Shown here one piece after another: positions 1 to 7,789 of a stretch of 27,570 bases of DNA. Every line of letters begins with the position of its first letter. The first letter of the stretch is position 1. The position numbers and the translations under genes were made by a program. The stretch covers positions 1 through 27,570 of IMG/VR virus record IMGVR_UViG_3300042542_000691; one strand, 5' to 3'. Under the pieces are notes generated by a model, which saw nothing but the letters and a program-made list of their open reading frames with translations, was not told where the DNA came from and searched no databases. This DNA comes from a virus.

Positions 1-1358
1 TGCGTACCAGTTACCCAGTCAACCTTGTGCCTGTGCCAAAGCAGTCAGGCATCAGCAATGGGTTTTTGCGACCAGGCGATGGGATTGTGTCCAATGGAAC
101 AGGGCCAGGCATTGACCGTGGCGGCATCAACTGGCGGGGTGAACTGTATCGGGTAATGGGTACAAAGCTGGTGGAAATCAATAGCGCAGGCACAGTGACC
201 GTGCTTGGCGATGTGGGTGGCCCAACCAATCAACTGGTAACGTTTGATTACAGCTTTGACGAGTTGGCGATTGCATCAGGTGGGCGGTTGTATTACTGGG
301 ACGGCTCGACCCTAACGCAAGTGACCGACCCTGACTTGGGTCTGGTGCTGGATGTGGTGTGGGTAGATGGATACTTCATGACCACGGATGGTGAGTTCTT
401 GGTGGTCACTGAACTGTCAGACCCGACCCAAGTCAATCCTCTCAAATACGGCAGTTCAGAGGTTGACCCTGACCCAGTGGTGGCGTTGCTGAAGCTGCGA
501 AACGAGGTCTATGCGCTGAACCGCAACACTATTGAAGTATTCGACAACGTGGGCGGGGAGTTATTTCCATTCGCACGAATTGATGGCGCACAGATACAAA
601 AAGGCGTGATTGGCACACAAGGGTGCTGTGTGTTTATTGACCGCATTGCTTTTTTGGGCAGTGCAAGGAATGAAGCACCAGGCATTTATGTTGGCGCATC
701 CGCCGTTACTGAAAAAATCAGCACACAGGAAATCGACAATCTTTTGCTGGAGTACACCGAAGCTCAGTTGGCTTTGGTCAAGCTAGAAGCAAGGAACGAC
801 AAGAACCATGAGCATCTTTATGTCCACCTGCCTGACCGCACAATAGTCTTTGATGCCTCTGCGTCCAAAGCCTTAGAAACGGCAGTTTGGTTTACCCTGA
901 CAACGACTTTGGCTGGATTTGCACAATACCGAGCCAGAAACATGGTTTGGGTTTACGACAAGTGGATGGTTGGAGACCCGCAAAGTTCTAGCATCGGCTA
1001 CTTGGTGCAGGACACAGGACATCACTGGGGGCAACAGGTGCGGTGGGAGTTTGGCACGTTGATTGTTTACAACGAGAGCAATGGGGCAATCTTTAACGAG
1101 ATGGAACTTGTCAGCTTGACTGGAAGCATTGCGCTTGGTGATAACCCGCAAATCAGCACAAGTTACTCTTTAGACGGACAAACCTATTCACAAGAAAAAT
1201 TCATTGCTGTTGGCACGATTGGCAACCGCAAAAGGCGTTTGGCTTGGTTTCAGCAGGGAAGTATGAGGAACTGGCGCATCCAGCGCTTCCGTGGCGATAG
1301 TGATGCCCATGTGTCATTCATCCGACTTGAGGCTCAGATCGAGCCATTGGCCTACTGA
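1..1358 (+). CDS. P22 gp10-like tail hub / packaged-DNA stabilisation protein, 5' truncated
   Basis: The frame is open from the left edge (first full codon at base 3), so the true start lies outside the window. About 452 residues are visible, close to the roughly 470 of P22 gp10, so only some 15-25 residues are probably missing. The visible N-terminus (SYPVNLVPVPKQSG, then SNGFLRPGDGI) resembles the start of P22 gp10 (LPVNMLATPKE, then SGYLRSFPGI). The rest is rich in beta-strand and aromatic repeats such as GELYRVMGTKLVEI and GRLYYWDG, as in the propeller-like hub. In P22 this protein closes the portal channel after packaging and connects it to the needle and spikes. Its stop lies 2 bases before the next ATG. 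The family call is from memory of the P22 sequence and is fairly confident. Confidence 0.8.
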   Translation, partial: RTSYPVNLVPVPKQSGISNGFLRPGDGIVSNGTGPGIDRGGINWRGELYRVMGTKLVEINSAGTVTVLGDVGGPTNQLVTFDYSFDELAIASGGRLYYWDGSTLTQVTDPDLGLVLDVVWVDGYFMTTDGEFLVVTELSDPTQVNPLKYGSSEVDPDPVVALLKLRNEVYALNRNTIEVFDNVGGELFPFARIDGAQIQKGVIGTQGCCVFIDRIAFLGSARNEAPGIYVGASAVTEKISTQEIDNLLLEYTEAQLALVKLEARNDKNHEHLYVHLPDRTIVFDASASKALETAVWFTLTTTLAGFAQYRARNMVWVYDKWMVGDPQSSSIGYLVQDTGHHWGQQVRWEFGTLIVYNESNGAIFNEMELVSLTGSIALGDNPQISTSYSLDGQTYSQEKFIAVGTIGNRKRRLAWFQQGSMRNWRIQRFRGDSDAHVSFIRLEAQIEPLAY

Positions 1359-1360
1359 TT

Positions 1361-2215
1361 ATGGCAACGCGAAGGCTCAACCTTACCCGTGACCAGCTTG
1401 CGCTGTTTTTGGAAAACCAAGAGCAGATTCGCCAGTTTGAATTGCTGTTTTCTACGGTGGACGCGATTCAACCTATCGTTAGCACCGACTTTGAGTATCA
1501 AGCAGACAATGCGGCGGCTGGCGCAAATTCAGCTTTAGCGCAAATCATTGCTTTAGCGCAAGAGACTGAAGTTAATGATGCGGCATTGGGCGCAAAGGCG
1601 CAGGACGCACTGGACAGGATTGCACTGCTAGCGCAAGAAACTGCGGTAACTGTGGCATTGGCTGAAAGCAAAGCAAATCAGGCTTTGGCATTGGTGGACA
1701 AGCTGAATAAAGCGGTTGAGGGCTTGCAGATGACCCCACCACCAAGGGAGTTCAAACGGGCAAGATATGGGTCGTTTTACGACACCACTACTCAGACAGC
1801 GACAGTTATCAACACAGCCAAGGCCATCACGTTTAACACAACAGACCTCAGCCAAGGTGTATTTATTGGAAGCCCAACATCAAGAATTGTTGTTGACAGT
1901 GAAGGCTTATATAACTTTGCTCTCAGCTTTCAAATTGACAAAACATCGGGCGGTACTGCCGAGTTCTACGTTTGGTTCAGATTAAATGGTGTCAACATTG
2001 ACGACAGCGCAGGTTTAATTCGTATTCAGGGTAATGATGCCGAAATATTTTCTGCCTACAACTTGTTTTTAGATTTAAAAGCCAACGATTACGTTGAGAT
2101 AATGTTTTCAGTAAGCGACTTGGATGTTGAGTTACACACAGTTGCTGCAACTGCGCCAGTTCCTGCAATCCCGTCCATAATTCTCACAGTCAACAACATT
2201 GAAGGTGTACTATGA
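1361..2215 (+). CDS. Virion structural protein with alpha-helical N-terminus and C1q/TNF-like C-terminal domain
   Basis: This is a 284-residue protein. Residues 1-35 (RDQLALFLENQEQIRQFELL) are polar helix. Residues 50-120 are Ala-rich with heptad-like repeats (ALAQIIALAQE, DALDRIALLAQE), probably a trimeric coiled coil. From about residue 130 the sequence changes to alternating beta strands (FYDTTTQTATVINTAKAITF, then IVVDSEGLYNFALSFQI, then DYVEIMFSVSDLDVEL), the pattern of C1q/TNF-like jelly-roll trimer domains found at the ends of phage fibres. The gene lies between the gp10-like hub and the ejection genes, where P22 carries needle and tail proteins. A role as needle tip or appendage is an inference. 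It is translationally coupled to the next gene by an ATGA overlap at 2212-2215. Confidence 0.6.
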   Translation: MATRRLNLTRDQLALFLENQEQIRQFELLFSTVDAIQPIVSTDFEYQADNAAAGANSALAQIIALAQETEVNDAALGAKAQDALDRIALLAQETAVTVALAESKANQALALVDKLNKAVEGLQMTPPPREFKRARYGSFYDTTTQTATVINTAKAITFNTTDLSQGVFIGSPTSRIVVDSEGLYNFALSFQIDKTSGGTAEFYVWFRLNGVNIDDSAGLIRIQGNDAEIFSAYNLFLDLKANDYVEIMFSVSDLDVELHTVAATAPVPAIPSIILTVNNIEGVL

Positions 2216-2547
2216 CAGTTACAGTAAAAGTACTAATTCCTGCAAAACAAGCAGAGAACAGCCAAACAACCCAATATACCGCAACAAATGTCAAGGCGAT
2301 TATTGACAAGTTTACGGTGACCAATACCAGCGCCAACAATGTGACTTTCAGTTGCAACTTGGTAACTACTGGCGGCACGGCAGGGGCATCGAACCTGATT
2401 ATCGACACACGCACCATCGTGCCAGATGAGACTTATACCTGCCCTGAATTGGTCGGACAAGCATTGGAGTCTGGTGGGTTTATTTCCACAATCGCAGGGG
2501 CGGCAACATCCCTGACCATCCGAGCATCAGGCCGAGAAATCAGTTAA
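2212..2547 (+). CDS. Small beta-rich structural protein, function unknown
   Basis: This is a 111-residue product whose ATG overlaps the stop of the preceding gene. Nearly the whole chain alternates in a beta-strand pattern (TVTVKVLIPAKQ, FTVTNTSANNVTFSCNLVTT, LIIDTRTIVPDETYTCPEL, SLTIRASGREIS) with many Thr, Asn and Ala. It has two Cys and no signal peptide or membrane helix. The composition suggests an immunoglobulin-like or jelly-roll virion decoration or tail-tip protein. That fits its place between structural genes, but I do not recognise a named family. The next gene begins 10 bases after its stop, with AAGGAGA as ribosome binding site. Confidence 0.5.
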   Translation: MTVTVKVLIPAKQAENSQTTQYTATNVKAIIDKFTVTNTSANNVTFSCNLVTTGGTAGASNLIIDTRTIVPDETYTCPELVGQALESGGFISTIAGAATSLTIRASGREIS

Positions 2548-2557
2548 GGAGAACAGC

Positions 2558-2953
2558 ATGAAAGAGTTTATGGTTATTCCAAGGGGCTTTAATGGCCTGC
2601 CGATGGAAGAGGAGTTTTTGACCAATGCCCAAAACAAGAAGAACTATGCCGTTGCGGTGGCTGACTGGAACTATGGTCCTGAAATGCCCACCAATGAGGC
2701 TGGCTCAAATAAGGAGTTCTACGCAGGACTGGCAGAGGCAATGCAGTGCGATGAAAAAGACGCACGGCGTAAGCATTGCTCAAACTGCGAGTATTACGAC
2801 AACAGCTTCATGACCCAAGTTCGGATTGAGCGCATCCCGATGGCGGCTTATGACAAGGGCGCAGGGTTCAGGGGTCACTGCGAAAAGCTGGACTTTATCT
2901 GCAACGATATGAGGGTTTGTCAGGCTTGGGAAGATCAAGAATATGAGGATTGA
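2558..2953 (+). CDS. Cys-rich hypothetical protein, probable metal site
   Basis: This is a 131-residue acidic protein preceded by AAGGAGAACAGC and an ATG. The N-terminal half (residues 1-70) is unremarkable. The C-terminal half carries ordered cysteines: one in AMQCDEKD, then CSNCEYYD, then GHCEKLDFICNDMRVCQAWE. The spacing CxxC, long gap, C, six residues, C, five residues, C fits a zinc or iron-sulfur site, but no family is recognised with certainty. The gene sits between structural genes, where such small Cys-rich proteins are unexpected. It may be a minor virion or assembly protein. After it comes a 75-base gap with no gene. Confidence 0.45.
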   Translation: MKEFMVIPRGFNGLPMEEEFLTNAQNKKNYAVAVADWNYGPEMPTNEAGSNKEFYAGLAEAMQCDEKDARRKHCSNCEYYDNSFMTQVRIERIPMAAYDKGAGFRGHCEKLDFICNDMRVCQAWEDQEYED

Positions 2954-3028
2954 CCTTTTGTCAATTTGTGCGAAAATTCAGTCGCTGAGTTCTGGCATCC
3001 AGCGGCCTGCCCTGTATAGGAGTTGTGC

Positions 3029-3472
3029 ATGACCGATGGACTGCGAGAGAACCTGACCAAGGTTTTTATGCTTCCCCAATCAGCCGTTGAGTGGTTGGTA
3101 ATGGTCTATGACGCAATTCAAGTCTTTGATGACGTAGCAGATGGTGACCCAGTAGCACGAGAAGACCTGAATGCGGCCATTTGGAACACGCTGGTGGGTA
3201 TGCACCAGAACGCATTTTTTATAGGCAACAGCAACCATTTAACGCCTTTGCTGGCGACAATGATTCTCAAGTGGCAAGCCTCGGACGCGGCAGAGCGCAA
3301 TAAACAGGCGGATGCCAAGTCGTTCATGTGGCGAGCTGGGTATTACGATTTGATTTTGATGGCGGTCTCGCTGGTGCATGGGGCTGGTTTCGCTACCAAG
3401 CACGGTCATCATGTGATGGCTTTATATGGCGAAACGCTAGAAGATTATTTAAAGGAGTTTGGCGATGCCTGA
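3029..3472 (+). CDS. All-helical hypothetical protein with DDxxD-like acidic motif
   Basis: This is a 147-residue protein. The ATG at 3029 is chosen because GGAG at 3019-3022 is spaced six bases before it; a TTG two codons earlier would put the Shine-Dalgarno right against the start. The chain is predicted helical throughout and rich in Trp, Met and Tyr (EWLVMVYDAIQ, KSFMWRAGYYDLILMAVSLV). Residues 34-40 read DDVADGD, which resembles the aspartate-rich metal-binding motif of isoprenoid synthases, but no second such motif is visible. It looks like a hypothetical protein found beside ejection genes in other P22-like phages, from memory. It overlaps the next gene by 8 bases. Function unknown. 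Confidence 0.5.
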   Translation: MTDGLRENLTKVFMLPQSAVEWLVMVYDAIQVFDDVADGDPVAREDLNAAIWNTLVGMHQNAFFIGNSNHLTPLLATMILKWQASDAAERNKQADAKSFMWRAGYYDLILMAVSLVHGAGFATKHGHHVMALYGETLEDYLKEFGDA

Positions 3473-4142
3473 TATTGGAACGGGTCTTCAGCTCGGTGCA
3501 TCCCTGCTTGGTAGTTCAATGCAGGCAGATGCTGCAAGTTCTGCGGCATCTGCACAAGTTGAATCAGCAAGAATGGGTATCGAGGAACAGCGCAGGCAAT
3601 TTGATGCGTTACAAGCCTTGTTAAAGCCTTATACAGAAGTTGGTGTTCCTGCCATTGAAGCACAACAAGCGTTTCTTGGGCTGAAAGGGCCAGAAGCAGA
3701 GCAAGCCGCTATTGATCGCATTCGTGGCGGTGAAACTTTCCAAACACTTGCACAGCAGGGTGAAGAGGCTTTATTACAACGGGCATCGGCTACGGGCGGT
3801 CTGCGTGGTGGAAATATTCAGGGTGCATTAGCCCAGTTCCGTCCACAGCTTTTAAATAGTTTGATTGAACAGCAATATGGTCGTTTGGGTGGTTTGACAA
3901 CGATTGGACAGCAATCTGCGGCTGGTGTTGGTACTGCTGGAATGCAGACAGGCACAAACGTGGCAAATTTACTTGCAAATCAAGGTCGAGCTATCGCTGG
4001 TGGCCAGCTTGGTGAGGCAAGAGCTTATGGCAAATTTTTAGAACAACCTTTCCAATTATCTGGTTTTACATCTGCTATGGGTGGCGGAACGACAGCACCA
4101 AGCCCTGGCCAACCCCGTGTTGCAGGCGGCTATGTTTTTTAA
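3465..4142 (+). CDS. P22 gp7-like DNA ejection (DNA transfer) protein
   Basis: This is a 225-residue product. The ATG at 3465 follows AAAGGAG at 3451-3457; a TTG two codons upstream is less well spaced. The N-terminus is a small-residue amphipathic stretch (IGTGLQLGASLLGSSMQ) followed by an Ala/Gln-rich helix. The segment FDALQALLKPYTEVGVPAIE and the later ASATGGLRGGNIQGALAQFR plus LIEQQYGRLGGL are hallmarks of the phage DNA-transfer proteins carried in the capsid and ejected into the host. In P22, gp7, gp20 and gp16 leave the virion together and build the conduit through the envelope. The two following genes supply the other two expected members. The family is recognised by eye; the assignment is fairly secure. 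Confidence 0.72.
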   Translation: MPDIGTGLQLGASLLGSSMQADAASSAASAQVESARMGIEEQRRQFDALQALLKPYTEVGVPAIEAQQAFLGLKGPEAEQAAIDRIRGGETFQTLAQQGEEALLQRASATGGLRGGNIQGALAQFRPQLLNSLIEQQYGRLGGLTTIGQQSAAGVGTAGMQTGTNVANLLANQGRAIAGGQLGEARAYGKFLEQPFQLSGFTSAMGGGTTAPSPGQPRVAGGYVF

Positions 4143-4153
4143 TAGGTTAAATC

Positions 4154-5602
4154 ATGGCAACTATTAACCCATTCCAAGAACCGATAGATTATTCTATTGA
4201 TGTAAAAACCCCTTTTGAAGCTTCTTTGGCTGGCTTTAAATTAGGTGCAGAGCAGGCAACAATTCGGGACGCACAGCAGAAGCGTTTGCTTGAACAGCAA
4301 GCAATGCAACAAACACAAGCACGGCAAGCTGAACTCGGTACAAGACTCAAAAGTTTTTATGACAAAAAACCAGAGGAAAGAAACTTTGAGGAAATTGAGC
4401 AGTTGTTTGCATTTGCAGGAAACAAAGACCAACTAGATGCTTTGAAGTTAATGGCTGAAGGTACGGATAAAAGACGACTTGATGCTGATAAGCGGTTTTA
4501 TGCTCAAGTCATGCTTGGGTTGGAATCAGAGCCAACTGTTGCATTCAAATTATTAGATGACAAGATTTTGGCAGAAAAAGACCCAGCTCAAAAAGCGGCA
4601 TTAGAAACAATTAAAAGAACTGCTCAAACTGTCAACCCAGCCGCCGCAGTAAATTTGATTGAACCATATACAGCCTCAATATTCGGAAAAGACTGGTATG
4701 CAGGCTTAAAAGATGCTCGTGTTGAAAGACGAGCACAAGACCTTGCGCCAAGTGAATTAAAGCAAAAGATGGCTGATGCTGATAAAGCCGTGGCTGATGC
4801 AATATCAGCACAGGCAAAAGCTAAAAACGCACCTGAAAGAGAAGCCGCAGATGCCGCAAGAGCAACGGCTGACGCAAAGAAAGCACAGGTTGATGCAAAT
4901 TTTGCTCAAGTAAAAATAGAGGCCGATTTAAAACAAGCTGCTGCAACTTTACGCAAAACTGAAGCAGACATATTGATTGACAAAGAAAATACACGGATTG
5001 CGGCTCTTAATGCCGCCGCCGCAAAAGAAACAAACAATTTAAAACGTCAAGAGTTGCAACAAAAAATTGATGATGCAAAAGAAAAGCGTGATGCCCTTGA
5101 CAGAGACCAAAAAGCAACGGTTTCTAATCAATCTGCTGACATTGATAATTTTTTGAATACAGCACAAAGAGTTTTGAATACACCAGAAGATGTTATTAAA
5201 TCCGCAACAGGGCCAGTAGCTTCAAGGTTACCTACTTTAAGTTCTGATGTCTCTGACTTTGAGGCACTTGTAGAGGCCCTTGGTTCACAAGCATTTATTG
5301 CCCAGATACCAAAAATTAAAGGCACTGGAAGTTTGTCTGAAAAAGAAGGGGATAAACTGCAAGCATCTTTGCAAACTTTAAGTTTAAAACAATCGCCTGC
5401 AAGATTAAAAGAAAATGTAACAGAGGCTGTGCGTTTACTTACAAAAGTACGGGAAAACATAGCTCTTAAATATGGTGTACAAGCACCTCCAATTGATATA
5501 CCCTCCGCAGCAGGGGTTTTGGTAAATTTACCAAATGGGCAAACACTAAAATTTCCTAACCAAACTGCTGCTGATGCCTTTAAGAAAAAGGCAGGGATTT
5601 AA
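4154..5602 (+). CDS. Probable DNA ejection protein (gp20 position), long coiled coil
   Basis: This is a 482-residue protein, about the size of P22 gp20 (roughly 471). Residues 30-80 are Gln-rich helix. Residues 180-320 form a very long Ala/Lys/Glu/Asp coiled coil (ADADKAVADAISAQAKAKNA, RAQDLAPSELKQ, NLKRQELQQKIDDAKEKRD). The C-terminal 60 residues end in LPNGQTLKFPNQTAADAFKK, which resembles a small strand-helix domain. There is no enzymatic motif. Its place between the gp7-like gene and a 723-residue Gly/Ala-rich protein matches the gp7-gp20-gp16 order of P22. The name rests mainly on position and composition, because ejection proteins diverge quickly. Confidence 0.55.
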   Translation: MATINPFQEPIDYSIDVKTPFEASLAGFKLGAEQATIRDAQQKRLLEQQAMQQTQARQAELGTRLKSFYDKKPEERNFEEIEQLFAFAGNKDQLDALKLMAEGTDKRRLDADKRFYAQVMLGLESEPTVAFKLLDDKILAEKDPAQKAALETIKRTAQTVNPAAAVNLIEPYTASIFGKDWYAGLKDARVERRAQDLAPSELKQKMADADKAVADAISAQAKAKNAPEREAADAARATADAKKAQVDANFAQVKIEADLKQAAATLRKTEADILIDKENTRIAALNAAAAKETNNLKRQELQQKIDDAKEKRDALDRDQKATVSNQSADIDNFLNTAQRVLNTPEDVIKSATGPVASRLPTLSSDVSDFEALVEALGSQAFIAQIPKIKGTGSLSEKEGDKLQASLQTLSLKQSPARLKENVTEAVRLLTKVRENIALKYGVQAPPIDIPSAAGVLVNLPNGQTLKFPNQTAADAFKKKAGI

Positions 5603-5604
5603 TA

Positions 5605-7776
5605 ATGGCAACAGACTACGAAGCACTAGCTAAAGAATTTGGCGGTTCTGTTGTAAGCCCGTCAAGCCAACCTGTAAAAGTTGAGATCAGTGGCACACCT
5701 ATTTTTGCTGAAGACCCAAGAGCAACTTCTATTGCAGTGCCAGAGGGTTTTAAGTTATTGCCTATTTCACTTGCTGATGCAAGGCCACAAGGCACTTATT
5801 ATGACCAGACATTAAATGCTTTTTTTACCCCCACGACACAGCCAGCAGAAGTACGAACTGAAATACAGCCAAGCGCACCAGTTACTTCAGTTGACCTAAC
5901 TGCACTTGCTACGGAATATGGCGGGACCGTAATGCCAGAGCCATCAACAACTGCAACAGGACTCGCTGGAGCCGCTACAAGGGGTATGGCGTTGCCTGCC
6001 GCTGGGGCGCTTGCTGGTGGGGCTGCTGGTGCGTTGCTTGGTGGTGTTGGTGCGATACCAGGCGCTATTGCTGGTGCTGGTGCGGCAACCCTTGCTGGCT
6101 TAGTTGCAGACCCTATTGTTGGGTCAATCAATAGCTTATTTGGCACAAAATACACAATGCCAACGGATGCGCTTGAAGATTTGCTTACCCGTGTTGGTGT
6201 TGCCGAACCCCGTACCGCCGCAGAACGGATTGTCCAAACAACTGCCGCTGGTGCAAGCGGTGGTGCTGGTGGTGTTGCTTTGGGTAAAGCTGTTGAAGCT
6301 GCCGCCGCAGGACCAGTAGCCCGTGAAGTTGGTCGAATGATGGCAACTACACCTGTCCTGCAAACTGTTACAGGTGCAACGGCTGGTGGCGCAGGGCAAC
6401 TTGCAAAAGAAGCAGGCGCAGGAACTGGTGGCCAAATTGCAGCAACAGTTGCTGGCGGGATATTGCCATCTATACCATCGGCGGTAAGAACATTAACCCA
6501 ACAAGCTGCAAAGCAAATTGCGCCTGTTGGGGCTGGGATTCGTGAGCAAGTTGAACCAACTATTCGAGAATCCTTGCAAAGCATTAAGGCAACTGTTGGA
6601 GAAAAAATATCTCCGCAAGATACAGCAACCCTTAAAAAAGTCATTACGCAAAGCCCTGATTCTGTTGATGTTGTTAATTTCAGGGTTGCAGGGACTCAGG
6701 TCGTACCTGATAACTTGGCGGCTGATGCCATCAAGCAAGGGTGGAAAGATGGCACGATTGCGAGTATTAAAGCTGCAACCGAAAAAGACCGCCAAGCCAT
6801 GTCGAAGATGCTTAACATTTTCAAAATGGGCGAAAAGAATGAAAGATTCAGGGCGACAACAAGACCCGCTGACATTTTGGGCGATACGGTCGAATCACGA
6901 ATTTCATTTTTAACTAAAGCCAATAAAGAGGCTGGAAACGAAATCAACAAAGTTGCCAACAGTCAGTTGCGTGATAAGCGCGTGAACTTTGACCCAGCTA
7001 TCAATACGTTTATTGAAGACCTTGGTGCTTTGGGCGTAAGAGTAGAAGTGGACTCAAACGGGGTTGCTAAAGCCATTTTGCAAGGCTCTGATATACAGGG
7101 AGACAGGCAGGCTCAAAGGGTCTTAAACGCCGTTTTGGAGCGTTTGAGCACTGTTAAACCGCCTGATGCTTATGGCATCCACACTGCCAAGCGTTTTATT
7201 GATACTCAGGTTGACTATGGCAAGCGAAATCTTGCCAACCCGTTGACTTCACAAGCTGAACGTACTTTGAAAAACTTGCGTAGAAACTTGAATCAAACCC
7301 TTGGAGATACTTTTCCTGACTACAAAGCAGCAAACGCAAAGTATTCGGACACAGTATCAACACTTGATGATTTGCAAAAAGCCGCAGGGACACAGATTAA
7401 TTTTGAATCGCCTAATGCTGACAAAGCACTGGGTGTAGCCATGCGTAAATTGACCAGCAATTACGGCACACGGGCAAACCTTATTGATGCACTCGATCAG
7501 GCAAACCAGACTGCCACTAAGTACGGCATGAAAATTGAAGATGATGTCATCAACCAGTTAATTTTTGTCAACGAGCTTGATCGAATGTTTGGTGCGCAGG
7601 CACAGACTTCATTGAAGGGCCAAGTTGCCGAGGCAATGCAAACTGGGGTTGACATTGCAAGAGGTGGTGGCGCAAGACGAGCACTTGAATTACTTGCTGA
7701 AGGCGCAGAGAATCTGCGTGGCATCAACAAAGAAAACGCAGTCAAGGCAATGGAAGAATTGCTTAAGCGCAAATAA
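5605..7776 (+). CDS. Probable DNA ejection / internal virion protein (gp16 position)
   Basis: This is a 723-residue product starting two bases after the preceding stop. Residues 7-16 and 100-109 carry the same short motif (ALAKEFGGSV, ALATEYGGTV), seen at the start of many phage internal virion proteins. Residues 118-165 and 212-290 are Gly/Ala-rich hydrophobic stretches with glycine-zipper character (AGALAGGAAGALLGG, AIPGAIAGAGAATLAGLVAD), suited to insertion into membranes. The C-terminal half, from about 330, is helical and charged. P22 gp16 (609 residues) is likewise ejected and interacts with membranes. No lysozyme or peptidase motif was seen. The long antisense frame opposite it is an artefact of the GC-rich Ala/Gly codons. 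Confidence 0.6.
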   Translation: MATDYEALAKEFGGSVVSPSSQPVKVEISGTPIFAEDPRATSIAVPEGFKLLPISLADARPQGTYYDQTLNAFFTPTTQPAEVRTEIQPSAPVTSVDLTALATEYGGTVMPEPSTTATGLAGAATRGMALPAAGALAGGAAGALLGGVGAIPGAIAGAGAATLAGLVADPIVGSINSLFGTKYTMPTDALEDLLTRVGVAEPRTAAERIVQTTAAGASGGAGGVALGKAVEAAAAGPVAREVGRMMATTPVLQTVTGATAGGAGQLAKEAGAGTGGQIAATVAGGILPSIPSAVRTLTQQAAKQIAPVGAGIREQVEPTIRESLQSIKATVGEKISPQDTATLKKVITQSPDSVDVVNFRVAGTQVVPDNLAADAIKQGWKDGTIASIKAATEKDRQAMSKMLNIFKMGEKNERFRATTRPADILGDTVESRISFLTKANKEAGNEINKVANSQLRDKRVNFDPAINTFIEDLGALGVRVEVDSNGVAKAILQGSDIQGDRQAQRVLNAVLERLSTVKPPDAYGIHTAKRFIDTQVDYGKRNLANPLTSQAERTLKNLRRNLNQTLGDTFPDYKAANAKYSDTVSTLDDLQKAAGTQINFESPNADKALGVAMRKLTSNYGTRANLIDALDQANQTATKYGMKIEDDVINQLIFVNELDRMFGAQAQTSLKGQVAEAMQTGVDIARGGGARRALELLAEGAENLRGINKENAVKAMEELLKRK

Positions 7777-7789
7777 GGAGAATAAATAA

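Noticed and set aside
2950-2978. Possible promoter or hairpin after the Cys-rich gene (TTGAC, GTCAA, then AAAATT)
   Set aside because: The stem has only five pairs without a U-run, and the -10 box is a poor match; too weak to list as a feature.
5799-6644. 281-codon antisense frame opposite the gp16-position gene
   Set aside because: The sense strand there is Ala/Gly-rich with GCN/GGN codons, which rarely make stops on the other strand. The antisense protein is low-complexity Ala/Pro/Ser with no good start site.
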